A stretch of 64,000 nt of DNA from WS-11 sp964405235 (GCA_964405235.1 CAYONG010000088.1:39019-103018); one strand, 5' to 3'. Positions 26,621 to 36,754 are shown, numbered from the stretch's first letter. The notes: generated by a model from the sequence alone, not told the origin. Made by a program: numbers and translations.

Positions 26621-28619
26621 ATGGCGCATCGATCCAGCCTGCGGCGTGGAGTCGCGGGCCCTGGGTTCGAAAACCTCCGCCTCGCGGTTTGCTTCACGGC
26701 GTTCGCGCTACCGATCTGCGTGGGCTTGCTCATCCCGGCGGCCGCGCCGGCCGGGAACTGGACCAACATCAATCCCGGGGGTGGCGGCGCCTTCACCCCC
26801 ATCGGCGCCGGCCCCACCGGCACCATCATCTGCGGGAGCGATCTCAGCGGCGCGTATCGCAGCCGCGACCGCGGGCTCACCTGGGACGCCATCGGCTTCA
26901 ACCGGGGGCTCAAGCGGACGCATGTGAGCACGGTCGGATTCGATTCGGTCGATCCCCGGGTCGTCCACCTTGGGGCCGGGATCGGTATCTACCGGAGCGG
27001 TAACGGCGGCGATTCGTTCCAGCAGGTGCTCACCACCGGCTAGATCGGGGCGGTGACACCTGGACGCAGAAGGCCACCCACACCGGGGCGATCCTCGTGA
27101 AGCGCGACCAGCCGCAGGTGGTGCGCGTGATCGACGTCGATCGCGGGTCCTCGGATCCCGAGGGTGGGGTCTGGAAATCCCTGAACGGCGGCGACACCTG
27201 GCAGAAGAAAAGCACGATGGGGGGCTGGGGCTCGGGCTGGATGGTGCTCAACTGGGCCTGCGACGGGGGCGCCTACGGCATGGCCAGAACGCTGGGCGAG
27301 GATCTCTCGGATCCAAATGTCATCTTCTGGACCGGCTGGTACTTCGCCTTCGGGTCGTTCGACGGCGGTCTCGACCATCAGAACCTGTGCACGACCCAGG
27401 TCGCGCCCGGGCGCTGGCGCTCACGCGGGATCGAAAACGTGACGCTGGCCTCGCTCGTGATCAGCGAGGCGGACCCGAGCCGAAACTACACCGGGTACCA
27501 CGATATCGGGATGTGGCGGAGCCTCGATGGCGGCGCGGGCTGTCAAGCGTGCAACAGCGCCGCTTTCACCGGCAGCTGGCAAGGGAACAGCGGGAACACC
27601 GCGACCATCGTCGCGGATCCCACGCGCCCCGCCGTGGTCTGTCCTCGAACGGCGGCACGGTGGACAACGCCAGCCTGGCGAAGAGCACCAACTCGGGCGC
27701 CCCGGACAGCTGGTTGGCGGTGAGCGGCCTGCCGGCCGGGTTCATCAAGGGACTGTCCCTCAGCCGCACCAGCCCCGTTACTTAGACGCTTTACGTCACC
27801 GCCAACGGCGACGTCTACCGCAGCCAGGACGACGGGGCGACCTGGTCCCTGCTGTTCGACTGCGACAGTTGCCGCTCGACCGCGGTGGACGGGTTCGACG
27901 GCGCGCTGGTCTATGCCGGCGGCGAGGGCGGGCTGTGGTGCTCGCGGGCCGGGGGCGCTCCCGGCACGTGGGTCCCGATCGGGCTGCCCGAGATGGCGGG
28001 GAGCAACCCCAAGCCGGTCAAGGACGAGCAGTGGGAGGGGATCCACAAGATCGCGCCCGACCCGCGGCACTCCGGCCGCGTGTTCGTGACGGCGTATGGG
28101 AGCGGTCGCGAACTCTATCGGAGCGCCGACGCGGGGGCTTCGTCGACCAGGCTTCGCACCTCGGCCTTCATGCGCGGGGTGGCGACCGATCCCACCAACT
28201 CCGACGTCATCTACACAACGTCTTCTGCCGCATACAAATCGGGTGGTAACGCGACCTCGGGCTCGGTAGGCGTCCTACGCTCGAGCGACGGCGGGGAGCC
28301 CTGGACGTCGGTCGCGGATGGGCTCGAGTGGCCGTTCGGCGGGCCGGTCGCGGTCGATCCGGCCAACCCCTTGCGAGTTATCCTCGGCTCCCCGGGGGCT
28401 GGTTTCTTCGCGCGCACCCTCCGCGCCCCCCGGGCCCGATACCACACCACCGGCGGCCATCCTCGACCAGCGGTAGGGCGCCGGAGCCCCGCGCGGGGGT
28501 CTCCTGCGCCGGGCACGTCCCTCGCGAATTGCCATGGTGCGCGAGCGCGATTTCCGGGGGTTCTCGACACCCTGTTGAAATTCGCAATGCCTCTCATCGG
28601 CTGCGTAAAACTTCTCTAG
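26621..28619 (+). pseudogene. Decayed sialidase/VPS10-type beta-propeller (BNR repeat) protein
   Basis: It starts with a plausible signal peptide (ICVGLLIPAAAPAGNW), then reads as a BNR/Asp-box propeller spread over three pieces. Frame 2 runs to TAG 27041-27043, frame 1 continues from about 27050 to about 27640, then frame 3 runs from about 27645. Frame 3 carries a further TAG at 27783-27785 inside a conserved strand and ends at 28619. Asp-box-like motifs persist across the breaks: SGNGGDSF, SLNGGDTW, SQDDGATW and SSDGGEPW. Similarity fades after about 28420. A functional ancestor would have been an about 600-residue secreted glycosidase-like or binding propeller. Two frame changes and two stops make activity unlikely, unless the assembly is in error. 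Confidence 0.82.
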
Positions 28620-28814
28620 ACACACGTGACAAGCATTTGCGAGTATCGCTTCCGTACAGGGACATCGACGGGATTCACAGGGCTCGAAAGTTCCCGCGGG
28701 AGCGGAACGAGCTCGACTTCAGGTCCGCTCAGCCCGACGGGTGCTTCGGCCGGGCGGTCCGTAATTGCGATCCATGCGCCTGGGCTGTTCCATCTTCGTG
28801 CACCTGAGGTCGAC

Positions 28815-30038
28815 ATGAGCGCTTCACCCCAGATCTCCACTTTGACCTTCGCGTTGTTCGCTTTGCTCGTGACGGGCCCCGTTTACGCCGCTGCCTCCAC
28901 CGACGCCCTCGGCTGGGGCGTCCCCGGCGAGGGACACGGCCAGATGCGCTCTCCCGTCGCGATCGCCCTCACGGGTAATCGCGTCTACGTCGCGGACTTC
29001 GACAACGATCGGATCCAGGTGTTCGCGCGGGCGGGAGAAGCGCTTCTGGACTGGGGCGCCTCGGGATCGGAGCCCGGTCAGTTCCGTGGTCCCGCCGGCA
29101 TCGCGATCGGCCCCGACGGATCGGTCTTCGTGACCGACCACCACAACCATCGCGTCCAGCGATTCACCCCCGATGGAAGCTACATCGCAGGCTGGCCTGC
29201 TGGTGGCGATGACGCCGCCCCGTTCGGGATCGCGGTGGACCGCCTCGGGCGGGTCTACGTCACCGATCTCGAAGCCGGTCGGGTGGGGGTGTGGAGTTCC
29301 GACGGCACGTCGCTGGCGAATTGGGGGACGCGCGGCAACGCCCGCGGCGAGCTGGACGAGCCCTGGGGGATCGCGGTGGACGGGCAAGGGGACGTGTTCG
29401 TCGCCGATCACGGGAACCATCGCGTCCAGCGATTCTCGGGCGAGGGTACCTGGCTCGGCGAGTGGGGTGAGGCCGGCCTCGACGAGGCCCAGCTCCTCGG
29501 TCCCATGGGGCTCGCGGTCAGCCGCGACGGTACCGTCTACGTGACCGATCTCGCCGGCGATCGGTTGCGGCGGTTCACGCGAAGTGGCGACCTGGTCGCG
29601 AGGTGGCGCAGAGCGGACGGCGCGACGAAGTTCTCATCGCCCGGACTGGCGCTGGATTCGAGCGGCGACGTGTTCCTCGTGGATCCCGGCCGTCAGCACA
29701 TCGCCCGCATCCCGGGGGCGCAGGTCCTGTCGTCCGCTGCGACTCCGGCCGCCTTCGCGATGATGCCGATCGCGCAGCCGCTGGGCCGCGGTCCCGTCAC
29801 CCTGGAGCTCGCCATCCCCGCAACGGGGACGATCGGCGCCGAGTTCTTCTCGCTCGATGGTCGTAGGGTCTACACTGTGCCCGTTACCGGCGTCGATGCG
29901 GGCACGCACCGGATCACCTGGGATGCCGTGACCGATGCCGGCCACCGCGCCCCGGTTGGCGTGTACTTCATTCGAGTGCAGTTCGAAGATGGAGTGAATC
30001 GCATCACGCGCAATGGGCGCGTCGTCGTGCTTCGATAG
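28815..30038 (+). CDS. Secreted NHL-repeat beta-propeller with FlgD-type tail
   Basis: 407 residues from ATG 28815, with GAGGT just upstream; the frame is open to 28626 but without a coding look. The signal peptide is followed by about six NHL repeats. Signatures include SPVAIALTGNRVYVADFDN, GPAGIAIGPDGSVFVTDHHN and EPWGIAVDGQGDVFVADHGN. They form a six-bladed propeller. The final ~90 residues are a FlgD-like domain (FFSLDGRRVY, APVGVYFIRV). Such propellers usually mediate binding; no catalytic residues are evident. It lies in the same secreted-protein cluster as the beta-helix proteins. Confidence 0.87.
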   Translation: MSASPQISTLTFALFALLVTGPVYAAASTDALGWGVPGEGHGQMRSPVAIALTGNRVYVADFDNDRIQVFARAGEALLDWGASGSEPGQFRGPAGIAIGPDGSVFVTDHHNHRVQRFTPDGSYIAGWPAGGDDAAPFGIAVDRLGRVYVTDLEAGRVGVWSSDGTSLANWGTRGNARGELDEPWGIAVDGQGDVFVADHGNHRVQRFSGEGTWLGEWGEAGLDEAQLLGPMGLAVSRDGTVYVTDLAGDRLRRFTRSGDLVARWRRADGATKFSSPGLALDSSGDVFLVDPGRQHIARIPGAQVLSSAATPAAFAMMPIAQPLGRGPVTLELAIPATGTIGAEFFSLDGRRVYTVPVTGVDAGTHRITWDAVTDAGHRAPVGVYFIRVQFEDGVNRITRNGRVVVLR

Positions 30039-30148
30039 GACCGATCAGCTCATCATTACGTCTCTCAGAAAGGTCTCCAGTGCCCCCCTGCCTCCCATGT
30101 GACCGCGAACCACTGAGAACGCATCGCCGGGGATTCCATTCGAAGGCG

Positions 30149-33100
30149 ATGGTGCGTCGTTCGGCCGGACTTCTCCTGGGACTCTCGATGCTCGCCCACC
30201 CGTTGCCGGTTCTGGCGGCCGGGGCGGAGGCCTCGCCGGCCCGCGGGCTCCGCCAGAAGCAGATGATCCGCACCGAACGGCTCGACATCAGGCGTCCCGC
30301 CGGTCTGACCTACGCGGGCAATTCCGATCTCTTTATCGTGCTCCCCGGGCCCATCGCTGGCGCCGACGCGAGTGCAGGCGCGAGCGCCGCGCTCATGGAC
30401 CGTTTCCACCATCCGATGGGATCGATCCGGCTGCCGGCGCCGCTCGCCAACGTGCGCGCCCTCGCCTACGACCGTCACGGGGAGCGACTGCTGCTCCTCG
30501 AGGTCGCCTCGCGATCGCTGCACGCGATCCCGGGTGGCGCCGACGGTACGTTCGCTTCCGATCGGGCGGTGCGCCTCGAGGCGCCGCGCGTCGGCCCGTT
30601 GCGGCCGGTCGGGATGACGGTGGATCCCCAGAGCGGCGAGGTGTTCGTGCTCGACAGGCTGATGCGGCGCATCCTCCGCTTCACCCCGGCGCCCGCCGCC
30701 GCCGGCCCCGAAGCGGCCGCAGCGATCCCCGATGTCCAGTGGATCGATCTGGGTCCGCTGGCGTCCGTGGAATTGAGCGGCCTCGCGTTCGACCCCGCAA
30801 GCGGGCATCTGTTCACGCTCGATGCCGGGCGCCGCGTGCTCCACGAGCTCGGGGTCGACGGGGGCCAGGTGGCCTCGTATGACGTCTCGGCGATCCGCTT
30901 CTCCGATCCGCAGAGCATGGTGTTCGCCCCGAGCGGCGACCAGACTGACGACCCGGCCATGCTGAGCCTGTTCGTCGCCGACCCGGGGGCGCCCGCGAGC
31001 CGGCGCGGACACGTGATCGAGCTGGCATGGACGACGGCCGCCTCGGGCGTGAGCCGGGAGGCCGGCATCCTGGCCGCGACCGCGGCGACTCTGGTGCGGG
31101 TCACGCCGACGTCGGCCTTCTCGCCGCCCAGTCCCGATCCCTCGGGGGTCGGCTACGACCCGGTGAGCGGACGTCTCATCATCAGCGACGCCGAGGTCGA
31201 GGAGATGCCCATCTATGCCGGCAAGAACATCTTCGAGACCTCCCTCACCGGCACGTTGCTCCGCAGCTGGACCACTCTCCCCTGGGACGTCGAACCCACC
31301 GGGACCGCGCCTAACGGCAACAATCGGCACCTGTTCGTCTCCAACGACGACGCGGACCGGGTGTGGGACGTCAATCCGGGACCGGACAATCTGCTGGGGA
31401 CCAGCGACGACACGCGCACCTCGTTCAAGACCAACGACTTCGGCTGCGGCGACCCCGAGGGCATCGCCTACGACCGCACCGGCAACCGGTTATTCATCGC
31501 CGACGGCGTGAATGAGGAGATCTACGTTGTCCTGCCGGGGCCGAACGGGGTGTTCAACGGCGTGTCTCCGGTCGGTGACGACCAGGTGACCCACTTCGAC
31601 ACCGGCGTGCTGGGATCGGTGGACCCCGAGACGGTGGAATGGAAGTCGGACACCGGCACGCTGCTGGTGCTGGGCAGCACCGGCTCCAAGATCGTCCGCG
31701 AGGTCACGACCACGGGGACCCTGATCGCGAATACCGACATCTCGTTCGCACCGCTCAACAAGCCCGCGGGGCTCGCCTACGCCCCCTCGAGCGGGGGTGG
31801 GGGCTGGAGCTACTACATCGTCAACCGTGCGGTGGACAACAACTCCGACCCTAAGGAGAACGACGGGACGCTGGTCGAGATCTCGGTCGGGGGCACGGCG
31901 CCCGGCAACGTCGCGCCGTCGGCCAATGCCGGCCCGGACCAGACCATCACCCTGCCCGCGCAGGCGTCGCTCGACGGCACGGTGAGCGACGACGGGCTGC
32001 CGAGCCCGCCCACGCTCACGACCACCTGGAGCTTCGTGAGTGGGCCGGGCACGGTCACGTTCGCGAATCCCAACGCGGTCGACACCCAGGCCAGCTTCTC
32101 GATCGAGGGCACCTACGTGCTGCGGCTGACCGGCAGCGACGGCGCGCTGAGCACGAACGACCAGGCGCAGATCACGGTCCTGCCGGTGGGTAGCGCGACG
32201 GAGATTCGAGTCGCCGCCGGCACCGACGATGCCGAAGAGAGCCCCACCGGCGTCGTCACCACGAACAGCAGCGACCTCGAGCTGGTGTTCGACGCCGGCC
32301 TCCAGACGGTCGGCGTGCGCTTCACGAACGTGGCGATCCCGCAGGGCGCGACCATCTCCAACGCCTACATCCAGTTCCAGGCCGACGAGGTCCAGAGCGA
32401 AGTCACGAGCCTGCTGCTGCAGGGCCAGGCGGCCGACAACGCCGCCACGTTCGCCACCGGGGCCGGCAACGTGTCCACACGCCCGCGCACGGCGGCATCG
32501 GTGAGCTGGGCGCCGCCCGCCTGGAGCACGGTGGACGAGGCGGGACCCAACCAGCGCACGCCCGAACTCAAGACCCTGATCCAGGAGATCGTGAACCGCC
32601 CCGGCTGGGCGAGCGGAAACGCGCTGGCGATCGTGCTCACCGGCACCGGCCACCGTACGGCCCGCGCCTTTGAGGCGTTGCCCGCCGCCGCCGCGCTGCT
32701 CCACATCGCGATCGCGGGGGGCGGCGGGACCAACACCGCGCCGACCGCGAATGCGGGGTCGGACCAGACGATCACCCTTCCCGCCCAGGCGACGCTCGAC
32801 GGGACGGTCGGTGACGATGGGCTGCCGAGCCCGCCGTCGCTCACGACCACCTGGAGCGTGGTGAGCGGGCCAGGCACGGTGACGTTTGCGAACGCGAACG
32901 CGGTGGATACCCAGGCCAGCTTCACGATCAACGGAACATACGTCCTGAGGCTCGCCGCCAACGACGGCGAGCTGATCACCGCCGACGAAGTGCAGATCAC
33001 CGTGCAGCCGGGAGCCGGCAATGCCGCCCCGACGGTGAACGCGGGAACCGACCAGACGATCACCCTTCCCGCCCAGGCGGCGCTCGACGGGACGGTCACC

Positions 33101-34111
33101 GACGACCTGCTGCCAAGCCCGCCCACGCTCACGACCACATGGAGCCTTGTGAGCGGGCCCGGGACCGTCACGTTCCAGAACGCGAACGCGGTGGACACCC
33201 AGGCGAGTTTCTCGACCGCCGGGACCTACGTCCTGAGGCTCACCGCCAGCGACGGCCAGTTGAGCGCCTCCGACCAGGTTCAGATCACCGTGCAGCCGGC
33301 CAACGCCGCCCCGACCGCGAACGCCGGGCCGGACCTGGAAGTCACGCTGCCCGCGCAGGCGGTTCTCAACGGCACCGTCAGCGACGACGGGCTGCCCAGC
33401 CCGCCGTCGCTCACGACCACCTGGAGCATGGTGAGCGGGCCGGGCCTGGTCACCTTCCTCGACCCGAACGCGGTGGATACCCAGGCGTCGTTCTCCACCT
33501 CCGGGACCTACGTGCTGCGGCTCACCGCGAGCGACGGCTCGCTCAGCACATCGGACCAGGCGCAAATCACCGTGTATCCCGCCGGAACCCTGTTCAAGCG
33601 CATCGCCACCGGCACCGACGACGCCGAGGAGAGCGCCAGCGGCAGCGTCGCGGTCAACGGCAACGACCTCGAGCTGGTTTTTAGCGGCAGCAACCAGAGG
33701 GTGGGGCTGCGCTTCAGCGCGCTGGCCATCCCGCAGGGCGCCACGATCAACTCCGCCTCGATCCAGTTCCGGTCCGACGAGGCCCAGGGCGAGGCGACGG
33801 CGCTGCTGATCCAGGGCCAAGCGGTCGGGAACGCCCTGGCGTTCGTGCGTACGACCGCCAACATCTCGGCGCGGCCGCGCACCACCGCCTCCGTGTCCTG
33901 GGCGCCGGCGCCCTGGGGCGCTGTCGGCCTGGTCGGCCCGGACCAGCGCACGCCCGACATCGCCGCCATCATCCAGGAGATCGTCAATCGGCCCGACTGG
34001 GTGAGCGGCAATTCGATCGTGATCATCATCACCGGGACCGGACATCGCACTGCCGAGTCATTCGAGGGTCTGGCCTCCGGGGCCGCACGGCTGGAGTTGC
34101 AGTACCAGTAG
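30149..34111 (+). CDS. Large secreted protein: beta-propeller, four PKD/REJ-like repeats, two DNRLRE-like modules
   Basis: 1320 residues from ATG 30149, with GAAGG just upstream and a signal peptide following (LLLGLSMLAHPLPVLAAG). Residues about 25-580 form an NHL/SdiA-regulated-like propeller (SGVGYDPVSGRLIISDAE, GDPEGIAYDRTGNRLFIAD). Then comes one PKD/REJ-like repeat (NAGPDQTITLPAQASLDG), a ~175-residue jelly-roll-like module (GTDDAEES, AIPQGATI, ILTGTGHRTA-like end), three more PKD/REJ-like repeats, and a second copy of the module ending at the C-terminus. No FlgD tail is present. Repeated Ig-like stalks and a binding module suggest a surface adhesin or glycan-binding protein. A frame open back to 30080 gives no better start. 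Confidence 0.82.
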   Translation: MVRRSAGLLLGLSMLAHPLPVLAAGAEASPARGLRQKQMIRTERLDIRRPAGLTYAGNSDLFIVLPGPIAGADASAGASAALMDRFHHPMGSIRLPAPLANVRALAYDRHGERLLLLEVASRSLHAIPGGADGTFASDRAVRLEAPRVGPLRPVGMTVDPQSGEVFVLDRLMRRILRFTPAPAAAGPEAAAAIPDVQWIDLGPLASVELSGLAFDPASGHLFTLDAGRRVLHELGVDGGQVASYDVSAIRFSDPQSMVFAPSGDQTDDPAMLSLFVADPGAPASRRGHVIELAWTTAASGVSREAGILAATAATLVRVTPTSAFSPPSPDPSGVGYDPVSGRLIISDAEVEEMPIYAGKNIFETSLTGTLLRSWTTLPWDVEPTGTAPNGNNRHLFVSNDDADRVWDVNPGPDNLLGTSDDTRTSFKTNDFGCGDPEGIAYDRTGNRLFIADGVNEEIYVVLPGPNGVFNGVSPVGDDQVTHFDTGVLGSVDPETVEWKSDTGTLLVLGSTGSKIVREVTTTGTLIANTDISFAPLNKPAGLAYAPSSGGGGWSYYIVNRAVDNNSDPKENDGTLVEISVGGTAPGNVAPSANAGPDQTITLPAQASLDGTVSDDGLPSPPTLTTTWSFVSGPGTVTFANPNAVDTQASFSIEGTYVLRLTGSDGALSTNDQAQITVLPVGSATEIRVAAGTDDAEESPTGVVTTNSSDLELVFDAGLQTVGVRFTNVAIPQGATISNAYIQFQADEVQSEVTSLLLQGQAADNAATFATGAGNVSTRPRTAASVSWAPPAWSTVDEAGPNQRTPELKTLIQEIVNRPGWASGNALAIVLTGTGHRTARAFEALPAAAALLHIAIAGGGGTNTAPTANAGSDQTITLPAQATLDGTVGDDGLPSPPSLTTTWSVVSGPGTVTFANANAVDTQASFTINGTYVLRLAANDGELITADEVQITVQPGAGNAAPTVNAGTDQTITLPAQAALDGTVTDDLLPSPPTLTTTWSLVSGPGTVTFQNANAVDTQASFSTAGTYVLRLTASDGQLSASDQVQITVQPANAAPTANAGPDLEVTLPAQAVLNGTVSDDGLPSPPSLTTTWSMVSGPGLVTFLDPNAVDTQASFSTSGTYVLRLTASDGSLSTSDQAQITVYPAGTLFKRIATGTDDAEESASGSVAVNGNDLELVFSGSNQRVGLRFSALAIPQGATINSASIQFRSDEAQGEATALLIQGQAVGNALAFVRTTANISARPRTTASVSWAPAPWGAVGLVGPDQRTPDIAAIIQEIVNRPDWVSGNSIVIIITGTGHRTAESFEGLASGAARLELQYQ
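31915..34108 (+). repeat. Alternating PKD/REJ-like (x4) and DNRLRE-like (x2) coding repeats
   Basis: PKD-like units near 31915-32190, 32740-33010, 33019-33295 and 33300-33580 share DQTITLPAQA (ELEVTLPAQA-like in the last unit) and VSGPGTVTF-type motifs. The two jelly-roll modules at about 32195-32720 and 33590-34108 share TDDAEES, IPQGATI, RPRT and RTPE/RTPD motifs. High similarity at the base level suggests recent internal amplification, and makes this a likely assembly weak point. Confidence 0.8.
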
Positions 34112-34144
34112 GTCGGTTCGAAACGCGGCTTAGGCAGAAGCGGA

Positions 34145-34173
34145 GGGGGGCGGGCCAGCACGGCCGGCCCCCC
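34145..34173 (+). terminator. Strong GC hairpin downstream of the propeller gene
   Basis: A 12-bp stem with one mismatch (GGGGGGCGGGCC with GGCCGGCCCCCC) and a 5-nt loop lies 34 bp after the stop codon. No U-tract follows, so intrinsic termination is only possible. The rest of the gap to 34461 shows no gene. Confidence 0.45.
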
Positions 34174-34461
34174 TGCGACCTCCCGGCCGATCCAATCTCC
34201 CGCCCGGCCTCAAGTCATCGGGCCCGGGCGCGGACAGACCTTCAGAGATCGGGCACCGACCGGGCACCGATCGGGCGCGGGCGCCCTGCCAGGTGGGCCC
34301 GGCCCGCGGGCGCTCGAAGGGGCGCGGTCGTCGTCCGCTCGCGCACCGACCACCGTCTCCTTTCACCAAGGCCTCCCGCAAGCGGCTCGGCATCGAGATC
34401 CAGCCGCCGCCGGACCACATGGCGCCGTGCCCGGCCGCATCCCGGGACCCGAGGGAACCCA
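34174..34461. other. Spacer before the truncated deacetylase
   Basis: No gene or clear regulatory site is seen. The repeats GATCGGGCACCGACCGGGC and neighbouring GGGC-rich words look like low-complexity GC sequence. Confidence 0.35.
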
Positions 34462-34679
34462 TTGGCCCTGCCCGCAAGCGTCGCGTCCGCCGCGGCCGTG
34501 TCCACGGCTCGCGAGCCAGCGTTCGTCATGAGCGTGGACGTCGAGGACTACTTCCAGGTCCAGGCGTTCGCCGGCATCGTGCCAAGGGCCGACTGGGAAT
34601 CGTTGCCCTGCCGCGTCGAGGCCAACGTGGACCGGATCCTCGAGGCGCTCCGGGACACCGGCACGCGGGCGACCTTCTT
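34462..34679 (+). pseudogene. 5' fragment of a polysaccharide deacetylase (NodB-type, DUF3473-like)
   Basis: From TTG 34462 (GAGGGA five bases upstream) or ATG 34528 the frame reads MSVDVEDYFQVQAF, then EANVDRILEALRDTGTRATF. This is the N-terminus of the deacetylases found in exopolysaccharide loci, with the D-V-E-D metal/catalytic motif. Similarity ends at codon TT(C) at 34679, where the ISL3-type terminus begins. The remaining ~200 residues, including the H-x3-H metal site, are not found on the far side of the element. The gene is therefore truncated. It probably once deacetylated the polymer made by the neighbouring locus. Confidence 0.82.
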
Positions 34680-34687
34680 GGCTCTTC
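34680..34687 (+). repeat. ISL3 left inverted repeat, outer part
   Basis: GGCTCTTC. It continues after the intron as TCAGATTTCCGTAA at 36636-36649. Together they mirror the right end with three mismatches in 22. Confidence 0.75.
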
Positions 34688-35084
34688 CGGGAATCGTGTG
34701 GCTGAAATTATGGCTCCTCGATGCGCCGGTTAAGACCGGCGAGGTGAAGTGAATGAAAGAGTCATACGGTGAAGGGCTAGCGACCCACGCCGGCCCCGAG
34801 TCATGCGGAGCTGCCCGCGAGGGTGGCATCGAAGCGTTGACAGGGGTACACACGGGCCGGGTATTCAGCCGCGAAAGCAAATGCCTACGGGGTGCCGACG
34901 CTGTGAGGAGAGGCGGAAGGCCACACCCATTCCATCGCCACCGCGAGATGGAGGGGGACCCCGCGCGGTCAGAGACCCCGAGCACGTGTGGAAACACCTC
35001 GCACGGGAACCGGGAGATCCCGGGCCCACCCGCCGCGGATGGCGTGGCGGGACGCGTCGGGAAGTCCAAGGACACACGCCGACG

Positions 35085-36557
35085 ATGAACGGACCTGGGA
35101 AGTCGGACAGACCCGTAGTACCGAGGAAGCCCTCGAACAAGGCCGGAAGCTCGGCGGCGGAGAGGGTGGAGGGAAGGGGTCTGGCCAAAGGGAACCTGAG
35201 CCAGCAAAACGCGTCCCGGACACCGAGCCGGACCGACGCGCTCAGTGCGCTGGAGCGGGTACGTCAGGCAGCACGCAAAGACAAGAAGATGCGGTTCACG
35301 GCGCTCCTGCACCACATCTACCAACCGGAGATGCTCCGACAGGCGCACCTGAGCCTCAAGCGGGACGCTGCGCCGGGCGTTGACGGAGAGACGTGGCGGC
35401 ACTACGGCGAGGCGTTGGAGGAAAACCTTCACGACCTGTCCGAACGGCTGAAGCGTGGAGCGTATCGAGCGAAGCCGGTGCGCAGGGTGTACATCGCCAA
35501 GGCTGACGGGCGGCAGCGACCGCTCGGCGTACCGACGCTGGAGGACAAAATCGTCCAGCGCGCGGTGGTCGAGGTGCTGAACGCCATCTACGAAACCGAC
35601 TTCCTCGGCTTCTCGTACGGGTTCCGGCCGGGGCGCAGCCCGCATCAGGCACTGGATGCGCTCTACACCGGACTGCGGACGAGGAAGGTGAACTGGGTGC
35701 TCGATTCCGACATCCGTGGGTACTTCGATGCCATCGACCACGGCTGGTTGGCGAAGTTCGTCGAGCACCGGATCGCGGACCGGCGCGTCGTGCGACTGAT
35801 CCAGAAATGGCTCAACGCCGGCGTGCTGGAGGACGGAATGCGGACATGGTGCGAGGAGGGAGCGCCCCAAGGCGGCAGTGCATCGCCGCTGCTGGCGAAT
35901 GTGTACCTCCACTACGTGTTCGATCTCTGGGCCCAACGATGGCGACGGACGCAGGCGCGCGGCGATGTGATTGTCGTGCGGTTCGCGGACGACATCATCC
36001 TGGGTTTCCAGTACCGATCGGAAGCCGAGCGGTTCCGGAACGAGCTGGCCGAGCGGTTTCGGAAGTTCGGACTGGAACTGCACCCCGACAAAACCCGCGT
36101 GCTGGAGTTCGGCCCCTATGCGGCCGAGAACCGGCGCAAGCGCGGCGAGGGTAAGCCCGAGACCTTCGACTGCCTGGGCTTCACGCACATCTGCGGGAAG
36201 CAACGGAACCGGAAGTTCACGGTGCTGCGGCAGACGATCCGCAAGCGATTGCAGGCCAAGCTGAACGCGGTGAAAGCCGAACTCCGGCAACGCCTGCACG
36301 ATCCTGTTCCCGAGGTAGGAGTCTGGCTGCGCTCGGTGGTCGGCGGGCATGTCCGTTACTACGGAGTCCCGACGAACTCCCGGGCGTTGGTGCTGTTTCG
36401 CTATCGGGTTGGTTGGCTGTGGTACCGCGCGCTCTCCCGTCGCAGTCAGACTGGCCGAGTCCGCTGGGACCGCATGACCCGCCTTATCCGCCGCTGGCTC
36501 CCACCCGCGCGTATCTATCATCCCTATCCTTCGTGTCGCCTTGGCGTCATTACCTGA
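35085..36557 (+). CDS. ltrA: Group II intron reverse transcriptase/maturase
   Basis: 490 residues from ATG 35085; the frame is open upstream but that part overlaps intron RNA structure. Reverse transcriptase blocks are present in order: KRDAAPGVDGETW, PKADG-like AKADGRQRPLGVPT, SYGFRPGRSPHQAL, DIRGYFDAIDH, GAPQGGSASPLLANVYLHY, and the catalytic FADD (VVRFADDIILGF), where many enzymes have YADD. Domain X, the maturase or RNA-binding part, follows (ETFDCLGFTHICGK, VVGGHVRYYGVPTN). No HNH endonuclease domain follows, so the intron probably moves by an endonuclease-independent route. The protein splices and reverse-transcribes its own intron RNA. Confidence 0.93.
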   Translation: MNGPGKSDRPVVPRKPSNKAGSSAAERVEGRGLAKGNLSQQNASRTPSRTDALSALERVRQAARKDKKMRFTALLHHIYQPEMLRQAHLSLKRDAAPGVDGETWRHYGEALEENLHDLSERLKRGAYRAKPVRRVYIAKADGRQRPLGVPTLEDKIVQRAVVEVLNAIYETDFLGFSYGFRPGRSPHQALDALYTGLRTRKVNWVLDSDIRGYFDAIDHGWLAKFVEHRIADRRVVRLIQKWLNAGVLEDGMRTWCEEGAPQGGSASPLLANVYLHYVFDLWAQRWRRTQARGDVIVVRFADDIILGFQYRSEAERFRNELAERFRKFGLELHPDKTRVLEFGPYAAENRRKRGEGKPETFDCLGFTHICGKQRNRKFTVLRQTIRKRLQAKLNAVKAELRQRLHDPVPEVGVWLRSVVGGHVRYYGVPTNSRALVLFRYRVGWLWYRALSRRSQTGRVRWDRMTRLIRRWLPPARIYHPYPSCRLGVIT

Positions 36558-36562
36558 GGCAA

Positions 36563-36635
36563 GAGCCGGATGCGGGAATCCCGCACGTCCGGATCTGTGG
36601 AGGGGGTGGTCTGCGAGGACCGTTCCTACTCCAAC
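36563..36635 (+). ncRNA. Group II intron domains V and VI
   Basis: Domain V, 36563-36595, is the GAGCCGGATGCGGGAA hairpin closed by TCCCGCACGTCCGGATC. It holds the catalytic AGC-type triad and a two-base bulge. Domain VI, about 36602-36628, follows with GGTGGTC/GACC-type pairing. The 3' intron end is at about 36635 (CTCCAAC). Confidence 0.85.
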
Positions 36636-36754
36636 TCAGATTTCCGTAAAGACAGGGGCGCGGAGCTGATCCGAGGAGCTTGACGCGACGAGACGTCTTG
36701 GTTCATCCATGGCCTTTCTCTCTTAGGGAGGGAGGAGGGTCAGAGGAATGAACC

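Larger units (their letters stand above)
34696..36635 (+). mobile_element. Group II intron
   Basis: It begins GTGTGG (the 5' consensus is GUGYG) and ends in CCTACTCCAAC after a canonical domain V/VI. It is about 1.94 kb, with the structural domains I-III in the first ~390 nt and the maturase gene in the domain IV position. The first 200 nt are rich in short complementary words typical of domain I, for example GCCGGTTAAGACCGGC at 34725-34740. It lies inside the left end of the ISL3 element. The intron appears complete and its maturase frame is intact, in contrast to the decayed host IS, so insertion may be comparatively recent. Confidence 0.88.

Noticed and set aside
34803..35084. N-terminal extension of the intron maturase to 34803
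   Set aside because: It overlaps intron RNA domains I-III and is not like known maturase N-termini; ATG 35085 is the sensible start.
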